A stretch of 64,000 nucleotides of DNA, taken from the NCBI GenBank assembly GCA_022180565.1, contig BQML01000002.1, positions 1 to 64,000 of the forward strand. The letters run 5' to 3'. Under the pieces are notes generated by a model. That model was not told the DNA's origin, made no database searches, and saw only the letters and a list, made by a program, of their open reading frames with translations. Position numbers and translations under genes: made by a program. Every line of letters starts with the position of its first letter. Position 1 is the stretch's first letter. This document shows positions 39,186 to 47,637 of this stretch, piece after piece. The DNA is from Bacteroidia bacterium. GTDB lineage: Bacteria > Bacteroidota > Ignavibacteria > UBA10030.

Positions 39186-40310
39186 TTAATGCACCTGAAT
39201 GGGACTGGTTTTCCGTTGAGTGACGGTAATTGCAACACGCTCCTTGCGCTGAGAACACGCCTGCTCCAGCTTTGCCGCTATGACCGGGAGAATCGGATGT
39301 TCGGTTTCCCAGTGTCCGGCATCGATGAGCGCAATGCGCCTGCCTGTCATCGAGCCGAAAGCGGCATCGTGGAACGTATGGTACCGGACGTCGGCCGTGA
39401 CAAAAGCATCGGCACCTGCGCGCACGGCGGCCTGCAAGAGATCCGAACCGCTTCCTCCGCACACTGCAACACGGCGCACGCGGGAGGGTCCCGACCCGTT
39501 GACACGCACAACGTCAGCCCGAAGCTTCGACCGCACCGACCCGATCCATTTGCCGAGGGACTGGGGATGCTCCAGATCTCCCACAGCACCCATGCCGTAT
39601 TCGGTGCTCACGTTGTCCAGTGGATACAGGTCGTACGCCACTTCTTCGTACGGATGCGCCTTTTTCATGGCTTCAATAACGACAGGAGCGCTTGCGCGCG
39701 CACAGATCATTTCCAGTCGCACCTCCTCTGCCGTCTCCAGGACTCCCGCCTTTCCGACGACGGGATTGGAGTGTTCCGATCCGAGAAAGGTTCCGTGTCC
39801 ATTGATCTGAAACGAACAATGAGAGTAGTTCCCGATGATGCCTGCCCCGGCGGCTGACATTGCCTCCATAACCTTTCCAACGGATCCTTGGGGAACAAAA
39901 ACGGCGATCTTTGCCATGAGACCTTTCAGGGGCGCCAGGAATCCAATGTTCTTCAATCCGAGCACCCTGGCAAGCGTCATGCTCACGCCGTCGCGCGTAA
40001 AATCGAGATTTGTGTGGGCCGAGTAGAGCGCAATGCCATGCCGGGCGAGCCGGAGAATCATGCTCCCAACGGGATCCGACGTGCTGAGGGAGGTGAGGGG
40101 TCTGAACAGAAGGGGATGGTGGGAGATGAGCAGATCGGCTTTGACCCTGACGGCCTCATCGATGATTTCGTGTGTGACGTCGAGGCAGACGTGGATCCTT
40201 CTGACCTGTGCCGATGGGTCTCCCACCTGCAGGCCCACATTGTCCTTTTCCCACGAGATCCACGTTGGGGCCCATTGCTCCATGATATGTTCGACGTCGG
40301 CTACGGTCAT
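39186..40310 (-). CDS. Nif3-like dinuclear metal-centre protein
   Basis: The 374-residue protein has the Nif3/YqfO layout: N-terminal NGG1-interacting domain with ISHHPLLFRPL and AHTNLDFTRDG, a middle PII-like insert of about 100 residues (FVPQGSVGKVMEAMSAAGAGIIGNYSHCSF), and a C-terminal metal-binding portion with CGGSGSDLL, DVRYHTFHDA and LIDAGHWETE. The ATG at 40310 is preferred over 40358 since it starts the family motif MTVADVEHIMEQWAP. The hexameric proteins are implicated in metal handling; the reaction is not settled. Confidence 0.9.
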   Translation of the reverse strand: MTVADVEHIMEQWAPTWISWEKDNVGLQVGDPSAQVRRIHVCLDVTHEIIDEAVRVKADLLISHHPLLFRPLTSLSTSDPVGSMILRLARHGIALYSAHTNLDFTRDGVSMTLARVLGLKNIGFLAPLKGLMAKIAVFVPQGSVGKVMEAMSAAGAGIIGNYSHCSFQINGHGTFLGSEHSNPVVGKAGVLETAEEVRLEMICARASAPVVIEAMKKAHPYEEVAYDLYPLDNVSTEYGMGAVGDLEHPQSLGKWIGSVRSKLRADVVRVNGSGPSRVRRVAVCGGSGSDLLQAAVRAGADAFVTADVRYHTFHDAAFGSMTGRRIALIDAGHWETEHPILPVIAAKLEQACSQRKERVAITVTQRKTSPIQVH

Positions 40311-40323
40311 GCAGCACCCCGCC

Positions 40324-40360
40324 CAGAAAGAAAGTGTCCCGCTTGTTGGGCGGGACACTT
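40324..40360 (-). terminator. Predicted terminator between the REC-DHp and nif3 genes
   Basis: AAGTGTCCCGC (40332-40342) and GCGGGACACTT (40350-40360) form a perfect 11-bp inverted repeat with a 7-base loop. On the minus strand the stem is followed by a T-rich CTTTCTTTCT stretch, so it fits termination of the gene ending at 40487. Confidence 0.65.
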
Positions 40361-40486
40361 GGCTACACTCGTAGGGGGATTGTCGAAGGGGCGGACGCGT
40401 TTCCTTGTCCTCTCAGACACCGTCATCGTTTTCTTGTTCTTCCTCCTGTTGCGGGACCTCTAAAGTAGCAAAAACAATCCAGACAA

Positions 40487-41152
40487 TCAAGATGGGCCTG
40501 CTGCGTCAAGACGCTCAAAATTGATATCGCGTAAGCGTTTGATTTCACCCTCGATTTTTTGAAAGTGCCTCTCGAACTCACGCAGGAGGTTCTTTTCATC
40601 GTCCGAAAACTGGCGGGCGAGGAGATCCGCGCTGATCTTGATGGCGGCCAGAGGATTATTGAACTCGTGGCAAACGGTAACAACCAGCTCCCGGATGGCC
40701 TCCGCGCGCTTGGCGGCAATGAGCATCCGCTTCTCCACGGCCTCCATCTGCCGCCGCGTCCGGTACTTCTCCAGCACATTGATGATGGTCTTTGGGAGGA
40801 GGAGTTCGGAAATGTCTTCCTTGACGAGGAAATCCTCAACACCGAGTTTCATGGCGTCAATGGCAAGCTTGAAGTCCCTTGTGGCGGTGACGAAGATGAT
40901 CGGGATTTCCGAATTCATGGCGTTGAGCTGGAGGCAGAACTCAAGGCCGTTTGAGTCGGGGAGGCCGTAATCGGTCACAATCACATCGATGGATTTGTTG
41001 CCCCGAACCTCCGCAAGGGCGTCCTCGACCCTCTCTTTCCAGACAAGCTTGAACTCCCGCGCCTGGAACTTCTGAAGATGGTGCTGGACGATCTTGACGA
41101 ACGTGATGTCGCCGTCCACAAGCAGAACCGTAATGGTTTTTTGCGATTCCAT
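40487..41152 (-). CDS. REC-DHp protein lacking a histidine-kinase ATPase domain
   Basis: The 221-residue protein has an N-terminal receiver domain (about 7-128; phosphoacceptor Asp61 in VIVTDYGLPDSNG, Lys111 in FLVKEDI, Asp13, but Gly14 where the second pocket acid usually is) joined by a helix to a histidine-kinase dimerisation domain (about 145-212) with a complete H-box, VCHEFNNPLAAI, whose His is His162. The protein ends there with no N, G1 or G2 box, so it cannot autophosphorylate. The ATG at 41152 is chosen because the ORF above it is not REC-like. It is divergent from a stand-alone receiver and an NtrC-type regulator, which suggests a local phosphorelay; this is inference. Confidence 0.82.
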   Translation of the reverse strand: MESQKTITVLLVDGDITFVKIVQHHLQKFQAREFKLVWKERVEDALAEVRGNKSIDVIVTDYGLPDSNGLEFCLQLNAMNSEIPIIFVTATRDFKLAIDAMKLGVEDFLVKEDISELLLPKTIINVLEKYRTRRQMEAVEKRMLIAAKRAEAIRELVVTVCHEFNNPLAAIKISADLLARQFSDDEKNLLREFERHFQKIEGEIKRLRDINFERLDAAGPS

Positions 41153-41215
41153 GTGATGGAAGATACTCCTTCCGCACCTCAGGTGCAACGGGTGGGTGAG
41201 TTTCCGAGGTTTTAT

Positions 41216-41244
41216 TTGCATTTCAGGCTGAATTTGTCTATAAT
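41216..41244 (+). promoter_or_regulatory. Predicted promoter of the receiver/NtrC pair
   Basis: TTGCAT (41216-41221) and TATAAT (41239-41244) have a 17-base spacer; the transcript would have a leader of about 65 bases before the ATG at 41317. Confidence 0.65.
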
Positions 41245-41316
41245 CGCACCTACACAATCCTCCCCCTGCAGGTCGTTGTTCGGCTCAGGTTCATTGAATT
41301 CACGCGAGACCCCGAC

Positions 41317-41688
41317 ATGGCGGTAAAGAACAAGATTCTGGTTGTGGACGATGAAGAGGCGTTGCGCACGGTACTGAGCGCAGAACTGGAGGGAGAGGGA
41401 TATCAAGTCAGCACCGCGGCGGACGGCGATGAAGCAATCAAGATCATCGGTTCAGAACAGTTCCATCTGATACTTCTGGACATCAAGATGCCGAATGTAG
41501 ACGGCTTTGAAGTACTGAAGTACGTGAAACAGCACCAGCCGTCGACCAAGGTCATCATGCTCACGGGGTTTGCGGACCTCAAGAACGCCATCGAATCGAA
41601 AAAGCTTGGCGCCGAGGATTTCGTCAGCAAACCGTACGATCTGGTCGATCTCCTCACGACCGTTGAGCGCGTGCTGGGGACCAGCTAA
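41317..41688 (+). CDS. Stand-alone receiver domain (CheY-like)
   Basis: The 123-residue protein is a single receiver domain: acidic pair in ILVVDDEEALR, phosphoacceptor in LILLDIKMPNVDG, Thr in IMLTGFAD and Lys in FVSKPYDL. There is no output domain. It lies 19 bases before an NtrC-type regulator and is divergent from the REC-DHp gene. A phosphoryl shuttle between these proteins is plausible but not shown. Confidence 0.88.
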   Translation: MAVKNKILVVDDEEALRTVLSAELEGEGYQVSTAADGDEAIKIIGSEQFHLILLDIKMPNVDGFEVLKYVKQHQPSTKVIMLTGFADLKNAIESKKLGAEDFVSKPYDLVDLLTTVERVLGTS

Positions 41689-41707
41689 AGCCTCCCGGTG
41701 GAGTTTC

Positions 41708-43090
41708 ATGCCCAAGAAGTACCGCATTCTCCTTGTTGACGACGACAAGGACATCACCTTCCTCCTGCAGACCGAATTCGAAGACCTTGCCGAATTTGAT
41801 GTCTCTGTGGCTCAAAACGGTACAGAGGCCATCAATCTCATTCAATCCAATCTCTATGACGTTGTTTTACTCGATATCAAGATGCCCCGCGTGGGCGGCA
41901 TCGAGGTGTTAAAATTCATTCGCGAGCACTCGCCGACGACGCAAGTGATCATGCTGACGAATGTCGTGGACATGAAAACGGCGTTTGAAACCGTGAAGCT
42001 GGGGGCGTACGACTTCATTCCCAAGCCGTACGAGTCGGATCAGCTTCGGGCCACGGTGCAGAGGGCGATTGAGCGGCGGAAGTTCATGATCGAAAAAGAG
42101 ATCATGAAGAATGAGCTTCTGCGCGTGGGCGGATCCCCGGTGTTTGTCGGAAAAAGCCGGATGACTCAGCAGGTGATTCAGCATGTCCGGAAGATTGCCG
42201 CGAGTGACACGTTTGTTCTGATTCAGGGCGCGAGCGGCACCGGCAAGGAACTTGTGGCGCATATGATTCACAACGAGAGTGCACGGCGTGACGGTCCGTT
42301 CGTCGCGGTGAACTGCGCATCGATTCCGGACCAGCTTCTGGAGAGCGAGTTATTCGGGCATGAAAAGGGATCGTTCACCAACGCATTTACGGCGAAGCAG
42401 GGTTTGGTCGAAGTGGCCAACGGGGGAACGCTGTTCCTGGATGAGGTGGGGGATATCAGCCCTATGACCCAACCCAAGCTGTTGCGGTTTCTGGAGACCG
42501 GCGAGTTCCGGCGCGTGGGAGGAACATCGGCCATGCGCGTGGATGTCCGGATAGTCTCGGCGACGAATAAGAACCTGGCCGCGGAGGTTGCAGCGGGCAG
42601 GTTTCGCGAGGATTTGCTGTATCGCTTGAACATCTTCACGATTCAGGTTCCGCCTCTCAAGGACCGAAAGGAGGATATTCCGCTCCTGGTCGAGCATTTC
42701 CTCAACCGCAAATCCAAGCAAAAGCGCGTGAGCGAGGCGGCTTTGAGGGTGCTGATGGAGTACGACTGGCCGGGCAACGTGCGCGAATTGGAGCATGTCA
42801 TCGAGGGTGCGGCCGTGTTGGGTCAGGGGGACACTATCGAGGCGGGAGATCTGTGGGGGAACACGGCGTTTGCTGCTGCGACCGGCGCGAAGCCCGCGCC
42901 AGTCGCCGAGACGGCAGACGCACACGAAGCCAACGGTCTGCTTTCGCTCGAAGAGGTCGAGCGCATGCACATTGAGAAGGTCCTGGAGTTCCATAAGTTC
43001 AACCGCGTCAAGACCGCCAAAACCCTCGGAATCACTCCGAAGACGCTGTATCTGAAGATCAAGAAGTATAAGATCAAGACAGGGGAGTAA
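41708..43090 (+). CDS. NtrC-type sigma-54-dependent response regulator
   Basis: The 460-residue regulator has a receiver domain (acidic pocket in LLVDDDKD, Asp56 in VVLLDIKMPRVGG, Lys in FIPKPYE), an AAA+ sigma-54 activation domain (Walker A QGASGTGKELVA, Walker B GGTLFLDEVGDIS, arginine region near FREDLLYRLN) and a C-terminal Fis-type HTH (FNRVKTAKTLGITPKTLYLKIKKY). The sigma-54 contact loop reads GSFTNA where GAFTGA is usual, with the key Thr preserved. The ATG at 41708 has a GGTGGAG ribosome site. It is a partner of the receiver gene just upstream. Confidence 0.93.
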   Translation: MPKKYRILLVDDDKDITFLLQTEFEDLAEFDVSVAQNGTEAINLIQSNLYDVVLLDIKMPRVGGIEVLKFIREHSPTTQVIMLTNVVDMKTAFETVKLGAYDFIPKPYESDQLRATVQRAIERRKFMIEKEIMKNELLRVGGSPVFVGKSRMTQQVIQHVRKIAASDTFVLIQGASGTGKELVAHMIHNESARRDGPFVAVNCASIPDQLLESELFGHEKGSFTNAFTAKQGLVEVANGGTLFLDEVGDISPMTQPKLLRFLETGEFRRVGGTSAMRVDVRIVSATNKNLAAEVAAGRFREDLLYRLNIFTIQVPPLKDRKEDIPLLVEHFLNRKSKQKRVSEAALRVLMEYDWPGNVRELEHVIEGAAVLGQGDTIEAGDLWGNTAFAAATGAKPAPVAETADAHEANGLLSLEEVERMHIEKVLEFHKFNRVKTAKTLGITPKTLYLKIKKYKIKTGE

Positions 43091-43204
43091 AAGGGGACAG
43101 ATCGGGCTTCAGGACCGTGGGGCCTATCCTTTCATCCCGATCCCAAAAACACAGCCAACCGTCCGGCGCCCGCTCATCTCGCACCCCCGTATTTGAAAGG
43201 GTCA

Positions 43205-43227
43205 GGGGGAGTTGCCCGCTTTTTTTT
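43205..43227 (+). terminator. Weak terminator-like sequence after the NtrC gene
   Basis: A short G-rich/C-rich foldback (GGGGG and CCC around a small loop) is followed by eight T residues (43220-43227) about 115 bases after the ntrC-type stop. The stem is weak, so the call is tentative. Confidence 0.3.
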
Positions 43228-43267
43228 GCTTTCCCGCAACTTAATGCAACTTTCTGTCGTCTAATCT

Positions 43268-43362
43268 GTATATAGGTAGGGTAATCAATCTACCTCCTTC
43301 ATGATGAGCCAGTTATCGGGACCCTATGGTGGGAGTTCCTGAGAAGCTGGCTCATTGTTTTT
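43268..43362 (+). ncRNA. Candidate structured RNA ending in a terminator hairpin
   Basis: GGTAG and CTACC around 43275-43294 form a first small hairpin. ATGAGCCAG (43304-43312) then pairs perfectly with CTGGCTCAT (43347-43355), enclosing an inner CCC/GGG hairpin, and TGTTTTTT follows. This is a terminator with an unusually long, structured loop, in a stretch with no ORF on that strand that resembles a gene. No clear promoter was found, so a small RNA, a 3' leader end or a riboswitch-like element are all possible. Confidence 0.35.
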
Positions 43363-43368
43363 TCGGGG

Positions 43369-43671
43369 TTTTTGGGAGGATATGATTCGGCAATAACGAG
43401 AGCCCTCTTCAGCTCTTTCTTCAATGTGACAGGGGTGACACCGTACCTGCTTGAGTTCACCGGATGCCGGGGCATTCCATTGCTTTCTTACAGAATTCAC
43501 CAAATCCTTTGCTCAACGCCATCGCCCTCATGGAGAAGTTTCGGCAGGAAAGGTAACCTTCTTAAACGCTCCGCTTCGAAATTCGATATTTGACATTCGC
43601 TATCTGACCTTGCTTCGTCCTCCCTTTCTCACCCCATCTCTATCCTCTTTATTCGATTCCTCCCTTCCCGG
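43369..43671. other. Non-coding stretch with low-complexity pyrimidine-rich sequence
   Basis: I see no supportable gene here. The only open frame of note (43372-43593, 73 residues) has no family resemblance, poor codon use and no ribosome site. The part after about 43560 is a run of TTCG/ATTTG-like and C/T-rich phrases similar to spacers elsewhere in the window. Confidence 0.6.
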
Positions 43672-43700
43672 TTGACTTTCCCTCCATTTCTCCCTAATTT
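43672..43700 (+). promoter_or_regulatory. Predicted promoter of the glutaryl-CoA-dehydrogenase-like gene
   Basis: TTGACT (43672-43677) and TAATTT (43695-43700) are spaced by 17 bases, about 75 bases ahead of the ATG at 43776. Confidence 0.45.
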
Positions 43701-43775
43701 TCCTAAACTTTGGGTTAATTCTCCCCTCTGTTTTCTAAAATAGACACACCGTTCCCACCGAAGGATTTCTTTCTC

Positions 43776-44945
43776 ATGCCGAAGTTCCAGGGCGTTGATT
43801 ATTATAACACGGATGACCTTTTGTCGGAGGACGAGATTCTCGTTCGCAACACGATTCGGGAGTTTGTGGATGAGAACGTCGTTCCGATTATCGAAAAACA
43901 CTACCGCGCTGGTACCTTTCCTCTCGATCTTGTCCCCAAAATGGCCGAGCTTGGTCTCTTCGGTTCCACCTTGCCCTCAAAATACGGGGGGGCGGAACTG
44001 AACAATGTTGCCTACGGCCTGATGATGCAGGAACTCGAGCGCGGCGACAGCGGCGTGAGAAGCTTTGCTTCTGTGCAGAGCGGACTTGTGATGTATCCGA
44101 TCTTCACGTTCGGTTCCGACGAGCAGAAGGATCGGTGGCTCCCGAAACTTGCCTCCGGCAAGGCAATCGGATGCTTCGGTCTCACGGAGCCGGACTACGG
44201 GTCGAATCCGGGTGGAATGAAGACCACGGCAAAGAAAGTAAAGGACGGCTACGTGCTGAACGGCGCGAAGATGTGGATCACCAATGGAACGCTTGCCGAT
44301 GTGGCGGTGGTGTGGGCCAAGCTCGATGGCGAGATCAAAGGTTTCCTCGTTGAGAAAGGCATGAAGGGCTTTGAAGCTCCGGAAATGACCGGCAAGCACT
44401 CTCTGCGCGCGTCGGTAACTTCCGAACTCGTGTTTCAGGATTGCCTGATTCCGGAAGAGAACATTTTGCCGAAATCCGGAGGGTTGAAATCGCCGCTGAT
44501 GTGTCTGAGCCAGGCGAGGTACGGCATCGCTTGGGGCGCCATCGGCTCGGCCATGGCATGCTACGACACGGCACTGAACTACGCAAAGTCGCGCATCCAG
44601 TTTGATAAACCCATTGCGGCGTTTCAACTGACACAGGACAAGCTGGTACATATGCTGACGGAAATCACCAAGGCCCAACTGCTCTGCCTGCAACTGGGGC
44701 GGCTCAAAGACAAGGGCAAGGCGCGGTTTACGCAGATCTCCTTGGCAAAGCGGAACAATGTGTATCACGCTCTCGAGATTGCCCGATCCGCCCGGGAGAT
44801 TCTCGGTGCCAACGGGATCCTCGACGAGTACCCTGTGATGCGGCACTCGGCCAATTTGGAATCCGTCAAGACCTATGAAGGCACCCATGAGATGCATACG
44901 CTGATTCTGGGTGAGGATATCACGGGGATAGGGGCGTTTTCCTAA
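43776..44945 (+). CDS. Acyl-CoA dehydrogenase, glutaryl-CoA dehydrogenase-like
   Basis: The 389-residue flavoenzyme oxidises an acyl-CoA thioester. FGLTEPDYGSNPGGM (FAD/substrate loop), KMWITNGTLADVAVVWAK and the C-terminal YEGTHEMHTLILGEDITGIGAF segment with its catalytic Glu match the glutaryl-CoA dehydrogenase branch, which oxidises and decarboxylates glutaryl-CoA to crotonyl-CoA in lysine and aromatic catabolism. An Arg near RSFASVQSGLVMYPI fits the glutaryl carboxylate contact. The gene stands apart from the acyl-CoA dehydrogenase at 52140. The substrate is inferred from sequence similarity alone. Confidence 0.87.
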   Translation: MPKFQGVDYYNTDDLLSEDEILVRNTIREFVDENVVPIIEKHYRAGTFPLDLVPKMAELGLFGSTLPSKYGGAELNNVAYGLMMQELERGDSGVRSFASVQSGLVMYPIFTFGSDEQKDRWLPKLASGKAIGCFGLTEPDYGSNPGGMKTTAKKVKDGYVLNGAKMWITNGTLADVAVVWAKLDGEIKGFLVEKGMKGFEAPEMTGKHSLRASVTSELVFQDCLIPEENILPKSGGLKSPLMCLSQARYGIAWGAIGSAMACYDTALNYAKSRIQFDKPIAAFQLTQDKLVHMLTEITKAQLLCLQLGRLKDKGKARFTQISLAKRNNVYHALEIARSAREILGANGILDEYPVMRHSANLESVKTYEGTHEMHTLILGEDITGIGAFS

Positions 44946-45074
44946 CAAGGAAGGAAAGCGAGAAGCGAGACGTGAGAAGTTTGCTTTTGAACAGAATGGA
45001 TGGTTGCCATCTTCTGACGTCTCACTCCTTGCCTCTTGCGACCGAATCATTTCACACACTCCATTTTCCAACGA

Positions 45075-46535
45075 ATGAAACATTCTAAAATTATCGGCGA
45101 AGCGATAACCTATGACGACGTTCTGCTCGTGCCGGCGCGGTCAACGGTTCTGCCGAGACAAACCGATGTGCGAACACGGTTGACACGCAACATCACGCTG
45201 AACGTTCCCCTGCTGAGCGCAGCAATGGATACGGTGACGGAGTCGGAGATGGCCATTGCCTTGGCGCGGGAGGGCGGAATGGGGATTTTGCACAAGAACA
45301 TGACCATCGAACGCCAGTCGAGCGAAGTGGACCGCGTGAAGCGATCGGAGAGCGGAATGATCCAGAATCCGATCACGCTTGAGCCGGACAGAACCGTCCG
45401 GGAAGCCGTCGAGATGATGAAGAAGTACAGCATCTCCGGAATCCCGATCGTCCGGGAAGACAAGCTGGTAGGCATTCTGACAAACCGGGACCTCCGCTTT
45501 GAACCCAATCTGGATTTGACGGTCAGCAGTGTGATGACGAACGGTTCGTTGATCACCGCGCCAGTCGGAACGACCCTCGACGAGGCAGAGGTGATCCTCC
45601 AGAAGAATCGGATTGAGAAGCTGCCGATCGTTGACAGGAACGGCCGGTTGAAGGGACTGATCACGTTTAAGGACATTCAAAAGAAGAAGCGCTTCCCCAA
45701 TGCGTGCAAGGATACGATGGGACGGTTGCGGGTCGGAGCGGCAGTCGGAGTGACGGAGGATACGTTGGAGCGCGTGAAAGCGCTGGTCGCGGCGGGGGTG
45801 GATGTTATTGTCGTCGATACCGCGCACGGCCATTCCGAGGGCGTTCTCGGTATGGTAAAGAGAATCAAGGCAAAGTTCAGCATTGATGTGATTGCCGGGA
45901 ATGTTGGGACGGCCGAAGGAACAAGAGACCTGATTCGTGCAGGAGCGGACGCCGTGAAGGTCGGCATCGGCCCGGGATCGATCTGTACGACACGCGTCAT
46001 TGCCGGGGTTGGGATTCCTCAGGTGACGGCGATTATGGAATGTGCGGCGGCCGCCGCGCGGAGCAACGTGCCGATCATCGCCGACGGAGGAGTGAAGCAG
46101 ACAGGCGATATCCCCAAGGCCATCGGAGCGGGGGCGGATTCCGTGATGATTGGAGGCCTCTTTGCCGGCGTGGATGAAAGTCCGGGAGAGAAAGTGCTCT
46201 ACGAGGGGCGGAGTTACAAGATGTATCGCGGCATGGGGTCGATCGAAGCCATGCGGGCAGGGAGCAGTGACCGGTACTTCCAGGATGCGGAGGACGGCCT
46301 TCAGAAGCTCGTTCCCGAGGGCATCGAAGGACGCGTGCCCTATAAGGGTAGTCTTGCCGAAACCGTGTTCCAGATGGTCGGAGGGCTTCGATCCGCCATG
46401 GGATATTGCGGGTGCCGGACGATTAGCGAAATGAAAAAGAACGCGCGGTTTGTTCGCATCTCCGACGCAGGACTGCGGGAAAGCCACCCCCACGACATCA
46501 GCATTACCAAAGAAGCCCCCAACTATCACCTCTAA
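45075..46535 (+). CDS. guaB: Inosine-5'-monophosphate dehydrogenase
   Basis: The 486-residue enzyme converts IMP to XMP, the committed step to GTP. The barrel begins at [18 protein letters not shown], the CBS pair is inserted around residues 95-205 ([27 protein letters not shown]-like GILTNRDL), and the catalytic Cys lies in [19 protein letters not shown] with the flap [16 protein letters not shown]. The start is the ATG at 45075; the longer frame from 45036 has no family sequence. The ribosome site is weak. It heads a run of tightly spaced plus-strand genes. Confidence 0.96.
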   Translation: MKHSKIIGEAITYDDVLLVPARSTVLPRQTDVRTRLTRNITLNVPLLSAAMDTVTESEMAIALAREGGMGILHKNMTIERQSSEVDRVKRSESGMIQNPITLEPDRTVREAVEMMKKYSISGIPIVREDKLVGILTNRDLRFEPNLDLTVSSVMTNGSLITAPVGTTLDEAEVILQKNRIEKLPIVDRNGRLKGLITFKDIQKKKRFPNACKDTMGRLRVGAAVGVTEDTLERVKALVAAGVDVIVVDTAHGHSEGVLGMVKRIKAKFSIDVIAGNVGTAEGTRDLIRAGADAVKVGIGPGSICTTRVIAGVGIPQVTAIMECAAAAARSNVPIIADGGVKQTGDIPKAIGAGADSVMIGGLFAGVDESPGEKVLYEGRSYKMYRGMGSIEAMRAGSSDRYFQDAEDGLQKLVPEGIEGRVPYKGSLAETVFQMVGGLRSAMGYCGCRTISEMKKNARFVRISDAGLRESHPHDISITKEAPNYHL

Positions 46536-46540
46536 TCCTC

Positions 46541-47629
46541 GTGGCACGGTCTCCCTCCCGGGCTCCTCAACGACTCACCGCAGTGCGCAGGTATCTGGAG
46601 GCACTTCAGGTGAACGCCATCCTGGTGACGTTTCTTCCGCATGTACGCTGGCTGACAGGATTTTCAGGCTCCAACGCGTGTTGCATCATCAGGAAGTCCT
46701 CGGCGGCCCTCATCACAGACGGGCGGTACAGAACTCAGGCAAAGGAAGAAGTACACGGGTTCAAGATCTTCATTGCCGCAACGAGCATCTTCGAGGAGCT
46801 CAAAGTCAGGCGGCTCATCTCCCGCTCTGCGCGAGTCGGATACAACCCCTCGGTCCTTCGCGTGGGGGAGCTCGAAAATCTGAAGCTTCTGTTTCCCACC
46901 GTCCGCTTTGTGAAAGTACGTAACTTCATCGACGACCTGGTTTCCATCAAAGACGAGACAGAGATTCGAAAGATCCGAAAGGCCGTCTCGATTTCTGATG
47001 CGGTGTTCCGATCCGTTCTTCCCCTCATCAAGCCCGGGGCGTCGGAGCTGGATATTGCCGCAGAGATCGTCTATCAGCACAGACGACGAGGGGCGGAAGC
47101 GGATGCTTTCGAACCGATTGTGGCGAGCGGATTGAGAGGAGCGCTACCGCACGCTCGTGCAACCGTCAAGCGAATCGCCCGCGGCGAACTGGTGACGCTG
47201 GATTTTGGATGCCGTTACGAAGGCTATCACAGCGACATGACCAGAACAGTGGCCGTGGGAAAGCCCGCAAGCAGGCTCAGACGAATCTACGATGCAGTGC
47301 ACAAGGCTCAACAGAGGGCGGTGGATGCGGCTCGACCCGGTATGAAAGGCTCCGATCTTGATTCCGTCGCTCGAAAAAGCATTGCCTCAGCTGGATTTGC
47401 GCGTTTCTTTCCGCATTCGCTCGGCCACGGGCTTGGTCTTCAAGTGCATGAGTCTCCGCGCCTCTCGGCTCTGAGCACCGATGTCCTCCAGGAAGGACAA
47501 GTGGTCACTCTTGAGCCCGGAATCTATGTTCCCGGCGTCGGGGGCGTCAGAATCGAGGATGATGTGGTGATAAGACACTGGGGGGCGGAAGTTCTTACCA
47601 CGGCACCGAAGGACCTCATGATTCTGTAA
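46541..47629 (+). CDS. Xaa-Pro aminopeptidase-like M24B metallopeptidase
   Basis: The 362-residue cytosolic enzyme has a creatinase-like N-terminal domain (about 1-125) and a pita-bread catalytic domain. Metal ligands are seen in LVTLDFGCRYEGYHSDMTRTVAVG (two Asp), FFPHSLGHGLGLQVHE (His), VVTLEPGIYVPG (Glu) and GVRIEDDVV (Glu). It starts at a GTG five bases after guaB. It presumably cleaves Xaa-Pro dipeptides; other M24 specificities are possible. Confidence 0.9.
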   Translation: MARSPSRAPQRLTAVRRYLEALQVNAILVTFLPHVRWLTGFSGSNACCIIRKSSAALITDGRYRTQAKEEVHGFKIFIAATSIFEELKVRRLISRSARVGYNPSVLRVGELENLKLLFPTVRFVKVRNFIDDLVSIKDETEIRKIRKAVSISDAVFRSVLPLIKPGASELDIAAEIVYQHRRRGAEADAFEPIVASGLRGALPHARATVKRIARGELVTLDFGCRYEGYHSDMTRTVAVGKPASRLRRIYDAVHKAQQRAVDAARPGMKGSDLDSVARKSIASAGFARFFPHSLGHGLGLQVHESPRLSALSTDVLQEGQVVTLEPGIYVPGVGGVRIEDDVVIRHWGAEVLTTAPKDLMIL

Positions 47630-47637
47630 GAGTCCCC

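Noticed and set aside
43372-43593. 73-residue open frame in the 43.1-43.8 kb gap
   Set aside because: No ribosome site, low-complexity composition and no recognisable motif.
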